A stretch of DNA of 19,266 bases from positions 14,389-33,654 of the forward strand of contig CAJUTL010000030.1 in NCBI GenBank assembly GCA_910589395.1, in the 5' to 3' direction. Positions within the stretch are counted from its first letter, which is position 1. Each line of letters starts with the position of its first letter. Under the pieces are notes generated by a model, which did not search any database, was not told the DNA's origin, and saw nothing but the letters and a program-made list of their open reading frames with translations. Shown one piece after another: positions 13,543-19,266 of this stretch. The stretch comes from an uncultured Oscillospiraceae bacterium. GTDB lineage: Bacteria; Bacillota_A; Clostridia; Oscillospirales; Acutalibacteraceae. The translations under genes were made by a program, and so were the position numbers.

Positions 13543-14226
13543 TCATTCCTCATTTCTGATTTTCACAAGCTCTCCCCGCTTGAAAATATACCCTGCGGGG
13601 ATAAAGCCGCGGGCCATAGAGAGGGGGTAAATTCTGGAGCCCTTGCCCACTACCGTGCCGGGGTTTAAGACGCTGTTGCAACCCACCTCTACATGGTCGC
13701 CCAGCATGGCGCCAAATTTCTTCAGGCCGGTTTCCAGCCTTTCCTCTCCCGCGCGGACGGTCACAGGGGTTTTATCCTGCTTCACATTGGAGGTCACCGC
13801 TCCGGCGCCCATGTGGGAATAGTAGCCCAGAATGGAATCGCCCACATAATTGTAATGGGGCACCTGTACATGGTCGAACAGGATCACGTTTTTCAGCTCG
13901 GTGGAATTTCCCACCACGCAGCCCGTCCCCACCAGGGCCTTTCCCCGGAGAAACGCGCCGGGACGCACCTCTGTTCCGGGGCCGATGATGCAGGGCCCGG
14001 CAATATAATTGTTGGGGTAAATTTTCGCGGTTTTGTGGATCCACACGTCTTCTCCCCGTTTCTCATACTCCTCCGGGGACAGCGTTTTTCCCAGCTCCAG
14101 AATAAACTCTCCGATCCCGGAAAGAGCCTCCCAGGGGTATTCCGTTTTTTCCAGCAGGGGCCTGGCCGCCGTGTGGCTCAGATCGTACAGCTCTGCCGTG
14201 CGGGAAACACAGATCTCCTTTGCCAT
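13543..14226 (-). CDS. Left-handed beta-helix protein, GlmU-like nucleotidyltransferase/acyltransferase family
   Basis: A 227-residue protein dominated by hexapeptide repeats from about residue 65 to 200 (for example IHKTAKIYPNNYIAGPCIIG, GTEVRPGAFLRG, LVGTGCVVGNSTELKN, VGDSILGYYSHMGAGAVTSN), the left-handed parallel beta-helix. The blocks NSTELKN and SHMGAGA resemble the C-terminal acetyltransferase half of GlmU. The N-terminal pyrophosphorylase domain is missing and replaced by about 60 helical residues. Such proteins are usually labelled UDP-N-acetylglucosamine pyrophosphorylase-like, but the reaction is not proven; an acyltransferase on a sugar nucleotide is most plausible. ATG 14226 follows AAAGGAG. 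It lies between the SEDS pair and the lipoprotein gene, in keeping with an envelope role. Confidence 0.8.
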   Translation of the reverse strand: MAKEICVSRTAELYDLSHTAARPLLEKTEYPWEALSGIGEFILELGKTLSPEEYEKRGEDVWIHKTAKIYPNNYIAGPCIIGPGTEVRPGAFLRGKALVGTGCVVGNSTELKNVILFDHVQVPHYNYVGDSILGYYSHMGAGAVTSNVKQDKTPVTVRAGEERLETGLKKFGAMLGDHVEVGCNSVLNPGTVVGKGSRIYPLSMARGFIPAGYIFKRGELVKIRNEE

Positions 14227-14415
14227 AAAAACAAACTCCTTTCAAGCTTCAGTGAAAGCCGCGCCCTAGATACTAGATGCTAGATGATAGAGACACCGCT
14301 TTTCCAAAAGTATGCTATGGAATTCAATGGTCCCCCGCAAAGAAGAAAGAACAAGGTCGGAGAACTTCCATTGCTAACTACTAATTGCTAATTACTAATT
14401 ACTAAATAGGCTTTC
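14227..14415. other. Intergenic spacer with tandem CTAATTACTAATT sequence
   Basis: Two low-complexity repeats lie here: a TAGATACTAGATGCTAGATGATAG run (about 14266-14289, given as overlapping TAGAT units) and a run of ATTGCTAATTACTAATT units (14369-14404). No promoter or terminator is convincing on the minus strand. Confidence 0.5.
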
Positions 14416-15204
14416 TTATCGTGTAAACCGCAGCACCGTTTGGTCGATCTTTTCGATCTGGTTTAAGTCCAGCTGCAATTCTCCTTTTTCCGTTTGCCGG
14501 ATATCCAAAGCAATGGTGCGCATTTCCGGGTCATAGGAAATGTTTGCCAGCTCTTGCTTGCAGAAATCCAGCACTTTATTGAGAAACAACTCGTTGGCGT
14601 CTACCTTCTCCCCGCCGGACTCCTCCTGATCTGGCTCCGGAAGGGAAGAAGTCTCTTCTTCCTCATCAGAATCCCCGTAACTGTCGTCTTCCGTATCGGT
14701 ATTTCCCGTTCCGGGAAGAACTGAGGGCTTGGCGGTATTGGCGGCGGTAGCCTCCTGCTGGGCAGCTGTTTTCAATTTTTCAATATCGGCCTGCCGCCCT
14801 TCAAAATTGGTGATGGAAGCGATCTCCACCTCCAAATAATACCCGGTGTCTGTTTTCCGCTCGTCCTTCACCATGTATTTTGTCAGGGCAAAAGCCTGCT
14901 TCATCACCTTTTGCAGCTCCTGAAGCTGTGCCTCCGAAGGGGAAAGCTCATAGGTGTTGCAAAAATTGACCACAGCATTTTCCACCGTTGTGGTATTGTT
15001 TGCCCTGGCCTTTTCCTCCGTGATCTTCGCAAGCTCCATCAGATCTTCATTGGAATCGTGATAGCTGCTGTCCAGCAGGGCCTGAATATAGGCGGAAACA
15101 TCGTAATCGGCAAAGCCGGGCACGGGGATGGTACAGCCGGCAAGGCTTACCGCGAGAGAAGCCGCCAAAAACAGGCTGAGCCAGGCTTTCAGCATTTTTT
15201 TCAT
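14416..15204 (-). CDS. Uncharacterised lipoprotein
   Basis: A 262-residue predicted lipoprotein of unknown function. The N-terminus MKKMLKAW followed by a hydrophobic stretch and the lipobox LAGC (21-24) predicts cleavage before Cys24 and lipid anchoring to the outer face of the membrane. The mature part has a mostly helical domain (about 30-145), an acidic low-complexity linker rich in Asp, Glu, Ser and Gly (about 155-195), and a C-terminal segment of about 65 residues rich in alternating hydrophobic and charged positions. I recognise no family. ATG 15204 was preferred because the signal peptide starts cleanly there; GTG 15216 would add MRIF. It lies 72 bases after secA on the same strand and may be co-transcribed. 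Confidence 0.8.
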   Translation of the reverse strand: MKKMLKAWLSLFLAASLAVSLAGCTIPVPGFADYDVSAYIQALLDSSYHDSNEDLMELAKITEEKARANNTTTVENAVVNFCNTYELSPSEAQLQELQKVMKQAFALTKYMVKDERKTDTGYYLEVEIASITNFEGRQADIEKLKTAAQQEATAANTAKPSVLPGTGNTDTEDDSYGDSDEEEETSSLPEPDQEESGGEKVDANELFLNKVLDFCKQELANISYDPEMRTIALDIRQTEKGELQLDLNQIEKIDQTVLRFTR

Positions 15205-15276
15205 GAAAATTCTCACTTTCCGCCTCAGGCAGTTTTTACCGTTCCATGAAAAACAAAAAGATGCATGGCTTTGGGC

Positions 15277-18027
15277 TTATTCGTCCCGCCCGCAGCACTT
15301 CTTATACTTCAGGCCGCTGCCGCAGGGACAGGGATCGTTGCGGCCCGGTTTTTTCTGCTTGTGAACGGGCTGCTTTTTCACGGTATCGTCTCCGCCGGTA
15401 CCGGCGCTGGTCTCCTTTGCCACCTGCTCCCTCTTGGGAGCCTCCTGCTGGCGCAGCCGAACCGTAAGCACCATTTTTGCTGTGTTTTCCCGAATGGCGT
15501 CAATCATGGCGTCAAACATATCGGAGCCCTCCACCCGGTATTCCACCACCGGATCCTGCTGGGCATAGGCCCGCAGGCGAATGCCGTCCTGCAGCTGCTC
15601 CATGGCGTCGATGTGATCCATCCACTCCTGATCCACGTTCCGCAGCAGCACCACGCGTTCCACCTCGCGCATGACAGAGGGGGTGAACTCCTGCTCCCTG
15701 CTCTCGTACAAAGCGGCAGCCTTTTCCTGCAATTCTCTTGTGACGAATTCCGGCTCCAGATCCTCCAGCTCCGCCTTGGTAAACCGCAGGTCATTTTCTT
15801 CCAGCAGCCAGCCTGCGTAATGCTCCCTGAGGCCGTTCAAGTCCCAGTCCTCATGGGGCGTATCGGCGGGCAGGAAGGTCCTTACCGTGGTTTCGATGGC
15901 CCCTTCGATCATTTTGGAAATGGATTCCTTCATGTTTTCGCCGTCCAGCACCTGATCTCGCTGGCTGTAGATCTTGGCGCGCTGCAGATTCATCACATCG
16001 TCATACTGCAGCACGTTTTTCCGAATGGCGAAGTTCCGGCTTTCCACCTTGCGCTGGGCGCTTTCGATGGAATTGGATACCAGCCCCGCCTCGATGGGGA
16101 TATCGTCTTCAATGCGCAGGCGATCCATCATGTTGGAGATCCGCTCTCCGCCGAACAGGCGCATCAGATCGTCCTCCAGGGAAATATAGAACCGGCTCTT
16201 GCCCGGGTCTCCCTGACGGCCCGCGCGGCCCCGCAGCTGGTTATCGATCCGGCGGGACTCGTGGCGCTCTGTGCCGATGATATACAGGCCCCCCAGCTCC
16301 TTGACCTCTTGAGCCTCCGGGGCGATCTCCTCTTTATATTTCTGATTCAGCTGGGCAAAGGTGCGCCGGGCGTTTAAAATTTCCTCGTCTTCTGTGCTGC
16401 TGTAGGCGGTGGCCTCCACTAGCTGTTCCTCGGGAAAGCCCATTTTACGCATTTCCGCTTTTGCCATAAACTCGGCATTGCCGCCCAGCAGAATATCCGT
16501 GCCGCGGCCCGCCATGTTGGTAGCAATAGTCACAGCGCCCTTCCTGCCCGCCTGGGCCACGATCTGGGCTTCCTTCTCGTGGTACTTGGCGTTCAGTACC
16601 TCATGCTTGATTCCCCGCTGCTTCAACATTTTGCTGAGCTGCTCGGATTTTTCAATGGTGATGGTACCCACCAGCACGGGCTGGCCCTTGGCGTGGTGTT
16701 CGGCAATATCGTCGATCACGGCGTGGAATTTGGCCTGCTCGTTTTTGTAGACCACATCGGCGCAGTCCTCCCGGATCATGGGGCGGTTGGTGGGGATCTC
16801 CACCACGTCCAGCCGGTAGATCTCCGAGAATTCCTCCTCTTCGGTCATGGCTGTGCCCGTCATGCCGGAAAGCTTTTCGTACAGGCGGAAATAGTTCTGG
16901 AAGGTGATGGTGGCCAGGGTCTTGCTTTCCCGGGCGACCTCCACCCCTTCCTTGGCTTCAATGGCCTGGTGAAGGCCCTCGTTATAGCGCCGGCCATACA
17001 TCAGGCGCCCGGTGAATTCGTCTACGATGATGACCTCGCCGTCCTTCACCACATAGTCCTGATCCCGGTGCATGATGCCCCAGGCGCGAATGGCCTGGTT
17101 TACATGGTGTTGGATCCGAATGTTGTCCGGGTCGGTCAGGTTTTCCAGCTGGAAATACTCCTCCGCCTTTTTCACGCCCCGGCGGGTGAGAGAACAGGTT
17201 TTCAGCTTTTCATTGACGATGTAATCATAGTCCTTATACAGCTCGTCGTTGTCCTCTTTTTCATCGGTCTCCTTGACCTTGATAAACCGCAGGCCCCTGG
17301 CAAAGGTATTGGCCCTGGCGTAAAGATCGTCCGCCTTGTCTCCCTGCCCGGAAATGATCAGGGGGGTCCTGGCCTCGTCGATCAAAATGGAGTCCACCTC
17401 GTCCACAATGGCGTAATGGTGGCCTCGCTGCACCTTGTTTTCCTGATAGATCACCATGTTGTCCCGAAGGTAATCAAAGCCCATTTCGTTGTTGGTGCCA
17501 TAGGTGATATCGCAGGCGTAAGCCGCCTTCTTTTCCTCAGAGGTCATGCCGTTCATGGCAAGGCCCACGGTGAGCCCCATGAAATTGAAAACGCGGGCCA
17601 TCATTTCCCCCTGGTATTTGGCCAGGTATTCGTTGACCGTTACCACATGAACGCCTTTTCCCGTAAGGGCGTTCAGGTAGGCGGGCAGGGCCAGGGTAAA
17701 GGTTTTACCTTCGCCGGTTTTCATTTCGGCAATGCGGCCCTGATGCAGGATCACACCGCCCTGCACCTGCACGGGGAACAGCCGGATCGAAAGCACCCTT
17801 GCCATGGCCTCCCGGCAGGCGGCAAAGGCCTCGGGCAGAATATCGTCCAAGCTTTCACCCTGCTCCAGGCGGTTCTTCAAAATCCCCGTCTGGCTTTTCA
17901 GGGCCTCCTCACTCATGGCCTTGTATTCTTCTTCCATGCCAAGGACCCGATCCACCAGGGGCTGGATCCGCTTCAGCTCTCTCTTGCTGTAGTTTCCGAA
18001 CAGCCTCGCTAAAATATTATTTGCCAT
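15277..18027 (-). CDS. secA: Preprotein translocase ATPase SecA
   Basis: A 916-residue motor ATPase that drives unfolded preproteins through SecYEG at the cytoplasmic membrane. Walker A reads MKTGEGKT (102-109) and the DEAD-like box VDEVDSILIDEARTPLIISG begins near 208. TNMAGRGTDI and RQGDPGKSRFYISLEDDLMRLF belong to the second nucleotide-binding fold and scaffold. The C-terminus carries the SEC-C zinc motif with Cys900, Cys902, Cys911 and Cys912, which usually contacts SecB or the ribosome. The length is slightly above the 840-900 typical of Firmicutes. MANNILARLFGN at 18027 is chosen because other SecA proteins begin alike; an in-frame ATG at 18051 is possible and neither has a strong ribosome site. 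It is transcribed from a promoter at 18083-18112. Confidence 0.98.
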   Translation of the reverse strand: MANNILARLFGNYSKRELKRIQPLVDRVLGMEEEYKAMSEEALKSQTGILKNRLEQGESLDDILPEAFAACREAMARVLSIRLFPVQVQGGVILHQGRIAEMKTGEGKTFTLALPAYLNALTGKGVHVVTVNEYLAKYQGEMMARVFNFMGLTVGLAMNGMTSEEKKAAYACDITYGTNNEMGFDYLRDNMVIYQENKVQRGHHYAIVDEVDSILIDEARTPLIISGQGDKADDLYARANTFARGLRFIKVKETDEKEDNDELYKDYDYIVNEKLKTCSLTRRGVKKAEEYFQLENLTDPDNIRIQHHVNQAIRAWGIMHRDQDYVVKDGEVIIVDEFTGRLMYGRRYNEGLHQAIEAKEGVEVARESKTLATITFQNYFRLYEKLSGMTGTAMTEEEEFSEIYRLDVVEIPTNRPMIREDCADVVYKNEQAKFHAVIDDIAEHHAKGQPVLVGTITIEKSEQLSKMLKQRGIKHEVLNAKYHEKEAQIVAQAGRKGAVTIATNMAGRGTDILLGGNAEFMAKAEMRKMGFPEEQLVEATAYSSTEDEEILNARRTFAQLNQKYKEEIAPEAQEVKELGGLYIIGTERHESRRIDNQLRGRAGRQGDPGKSRFYISLEDDLMRLFGGERISNMMDRLRIEDDIPIEAGLVSNSIESAQRKVESRNFAIRKNVLQYDDVMNLQRAKIYSQRDQVLDGENMKESISKMIEGAIETTVRTFLPADTPHEDWDLNGLREHYAGWLLEENDLRFTKAELEDLEPEFVTRELQEKAAALYESREQEFTPSVMREVERVVLLRNVDQEWMDHIDAMEQLQDGIRLRAYAQQDPVVEYRVEGSDMFDAMIDAIRENTAKMVLTVRLRQQEAPKREQVAKETSAGTGGDDTVKKQPVHKQKKPGRNDPCPCGSGLKYKKCCGRDE

Positions 18028-18082
18028 AGGTAAATTACCATGCCCTTCCATGATACCGATAAGTACCCATATTATGAAAAGT

Positions 18083-18112
18083 AGTATACCACATCTGGTA
18101 CACAGATTGCAA
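18083..18112 (-). promoter_or_regulatory. Probable secA promoter
   Basis: On the minus strand TTGCAA (18112-18107) and TATACT (18088-18083) are 18 bases apart. The start would be near 18076, leaving a leader of about 50 bases before the chosen ATG. The -35 box matches at four of six positions. Confidence 0.6.
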
Positions 18113-18170
18113 GAAAAGCCATAGTTTGTTTACAAAAAGCTTTTGAAGGCAATATAAGGCAATACACCCC

Positions 18171-18199
18171 TTGTATTTGCTCCTGAAACCCGCTATACT
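18171..18199 (+). promoter_or_regulatory. Promoter of the Dph6-like gene
   Basis: TTGTAT (18171-18176) and TATACT (18194-18199) with a 17-base spacer, divergent from the secA promoter about 60 bases away. The ribosome site CGGAGG (18227-18232) follows before ATG 18239. Confidence 0.7.
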
Positions 18200-18238
18200 G
18201 GCTTTTAGAAACGCCAAAGCGGCGATCGGAGGCCTTTT

Positions 18239-18886
18239 ATGAAATTCGCCATGTCCTACAGCTGCGGGAAAGACAGTACCCTGGCCCTGCACAAAATGAT
18301 AGAGCAGGGTCACGAGCCCATGTGCCTGGTAGTGATGGTAAATGAAGCCGCCGGGCGCTCTTATTTTCATGGGGCGGACCCGGTCATGCTAAAACGCTAT
18401 GAAAAAGCGCTGAGTCTCCCTATGATATCCTGCCCCGCGAAAGGCGAAACCTACCAGGCGGCCTTTGAGGCCGGGCTGGCAAGAGCAAGATCCATGGGAG
18501 CAGAGGCCGTCTGCTTCGGCGATATCGATATCCAGCAGAACCGGCAGTGGGAAGAGGACCGCTGCAAAGCGGCCGGGCTGACCCCGTGCTTTCCTTTGTG
18601 GCAGCAGGAAAGGGAGAAGATCGTTCAAGAGCTGCTTCAGCTTGGCTACAAATGTCTGATCAAAACCATCAACCGGTCGATCCTGCCAATGGAGCTTTTG
18701 GGAACGGTTCTCGATGAATCAGCTGTTTCCGTAATGAAAGCGAAGGGGATCGATGTCTGCGGAGAAAACGGCGAATATCACACCCTTGCGGTGGACGGGC
18801 CTGCTTTTCAGGAGCCCCTGCTTTTTCATGTCGGCGGAAAGATCCTATTGGGAGATTACGCCGTATCGGAGATAACAGCTTTCTGA
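18239..18886 (+). CDS. Dph6-related PP-loop ATP pyrophosphatase (diphthine-ammonia ligase family)
   Basis: A 215-residue cytoplasmic protein. SYSCGKDSTLAL (6-17) is the PP-loop that binds ATP and leads to adenylation of a carboxylate or carbonyl. FGDIDIQQNRQWEEDRC (93-109) and CGENGEYHTLAVDGPAF (174-190) are the blocks that define the Dph6/diphthine-ammonia-ligase group, including the GEY motif. Eukaryotes and archaea use Dph6 to amidate diphthine on elongation factor 2. Bacteria lack diphthamide, so the substrate must be different and is unknown. The length fits the short bacterial and archaeal forms. The gene has its own promoter and no operon partner; the tRNA-Gly gene downstream has a separate promoter. 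Confidence 0.85.
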   Translation: MKFAMSYSCGKDSTLALHKMIEQGHEPMCLVVMVNEAAGRSYFHGADPVMLKRYEKALSLPMISCPAKGETYQAAFEAGLARARSMGAEAVCFGDIDIQQNRQWEEDRCKAAGLTPCFPLWQQEREKIVQELLQLGYKCLIKTINRSILPMELLGTVLDESAVSVMKAKGIDVCGENGEYHTLAVDGPAFQEPLLFHVGGKILLGDYAVSEITAF

Positions 18887-18935
18887 CTCCGGCCCGGAAG
18901 CTGCCGGAACCGCAAAGCTCTCCCCAAAAAACTTC

Positions 18936-18964
18936 TTGACGGAGGAAAAAGCCTATGATATAAT
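18936..18964 (+). promoter_or_regulatory. Strong promoter of tRNA-Gly
   Basis: TTGACG (18936-18941), 17 bases, then a perfect TATAAT (18959-18964). It begins 50 bases after the Dph6-like gene and would start transcription about 40 bases before the tRNA. Confidence 0.85.
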
Positions 18965-19010
18965 AACTAGGCTATAGAAGCGGGCCAAAGCGTTTGCTTC
19001 CTTTCATCAT

Positions 19011-19084
19011 GCGGGTGTAGTTCAGTGGTAGAACTCCAGCCTTCCAAGCTGGTCGTGTGGGTTCGATTCCCATCACCCGCTCCA
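19011..19084 (+). tRNA. tRNA-Gly, anticodon TCC
   Basis: The acceptor arm GCGGGTG (19011-19017) pairs with CACCCGC (19074-19080), followed by discriminator T and an encoded CCA (19082-19084). The anticodon stem CCAGC/GCTGG encloses loop CTTCCAA, giving anticodon TCC, which reads GGA. The T arm contains GTTCGATTCC. The whole cloverleaf is 74 bases with CCA. Its 3' end is partly duplicated 174 bases further on. Confidence 0.95.
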
Positions 19085-19266
19085 ATTTTTCCATAAGCTT
19101 GACAGGAATCGAACCCCAAGGGGGTCTTCTCGTGAAGAAAATGTGCCTGTGGCACATTTTTAGAGAAGAGCGGTGAGTCCGGTACCACAAGCCACAAGCT
19201 TGGGGTGGACGAGCCAGCAGCGGCGCAAGCCGCTGGTCGATTCCCATCACCCGCTCCAATTTTTCC
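19063..19266 (+). repeat. Partial tRNA-Gly 3' end duplication enclosing a hairpin element
   Basis: The 30 bases 19063-19092 (T loop to eight bases past CCA) recur exactly at 19237-19266, which is the window end, so the match may be longer. Between them are GGAATCGAACCC (19105-19116), the exact inverse of the tRNA T arm at 19059-19070; a 10-bp hairpin 19138-19147/19151-19160 with loop TGT inside an outer 7-bp stem 19125-19131/19163-19169; ACCCCAAG/CTTGGGGT (19113-19120, 19199-19206); and a 7-bp stem with a GCAA loop (19218-19235). The 10-bp hairpin with its T run may also serve as the tRNA terminator. Confidence 0.8.

Noticed and set aside
16579..18012. A 477-codon open frame on the + strand
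   Set aside because: Antisense to secA, whose reading frame is unmistakable; high GC third positions keep the reverse frame open.
18972..19259. Minus-strand ORFs with a GIEPTRPAWKAGVLPLNYTR-like string
   Set aside because: This is the well-known spurious translation of the reverse strand of a tRNA-Gly gene.
1..19266. CRISPR array, prophage, transposase or toxin-antitoxin system
   Set aside because: No regularly spaced repeats, integrase, transposase or paired small toxin genes were seen; all repeats are palindromic elements without coding capacity.

Overview
This 19.3 kb window looks like a chromosomal segment of a strictly anaerobic Gram-positive Clostridia, most likely an Oscillospirales/Ruminococcaceae-type gut bacterium. 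This is inferred from gene content (oxygen-sensitive class III ribonucleotide reductase parts), sigma-A-like promoters, AGGAGG-type ribosome binding sites, Gram-positive cell-wall genes, moderately high GC genes, and intergenic spaces packed with short dispersed palindromic repeats. No phage, plasmid, CRISPR or defence system is visible.

Left part (1-5.9 kb, + strand). After a repeat-bounded edge comes a promoter-driven 55-codon gene encoding only the glycyl-radical domain of an anaerobic ribonucleotide reductase. A hairpin-rich spacer ending in an intrinsic terminator follows, then surE (nucleotide phosphatase) and nrdG (the radical-SAM activase of the same reductase). The enzyme therefore appears split, with the radical-bearing piece made as a separate peptide. 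A 430-bp nested inverted-repeat element follows nrdG. Next are a sugar-transfer-type ATP-grasp protein and an ABC-F ATPase. The ABC-F gene sits behind a ~450-nt leader with its own promoter, an 11-codon leader peptide and two tandem intrinsic terminators, an arrangement typical of ribosome-sensing attenuation.

Middle (5.9-7.8 kb). This is a repeat-rich decaying region holding two hairpin elements, a possible scrap of an XRE-type regulator, and an AraC/GyrI-type regulator pseudogene. The pseudogene has three single-base frameshifts and an in-frame 55-bp palindrome inserted in its effector domain.

Right part (7.8-18.0 kb, - strand). A long co-directional run reads secA, a lipoprotein, a left-handed beta-helix nucleotidyltransferase-like protein, an FHA-SEDS (RodA/FtsW-like) fusion overlapping a class B penicillin-binding protein by 4 bases, manA, and a PfkB sugar kinase. 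Divergent from secA on the + strand is a Dph6-like PP-loop ATPase, followed by tRNA-Gly(TCC). Immediately past the tRNA, its 3' end is partly duplicated at the window edge.

The most unusual signals are the stand-alone glycyl-radical peptide, the attenuator-like ABC-F leader, and a set of modular dispersed repeats. In those repeats the flanking sequence is conserved while the embedded 7-10 bp, mostly 3-base-loop hairpins change sequence but keep pairing. All homology statements come from recalled family knowledge; no search was run.
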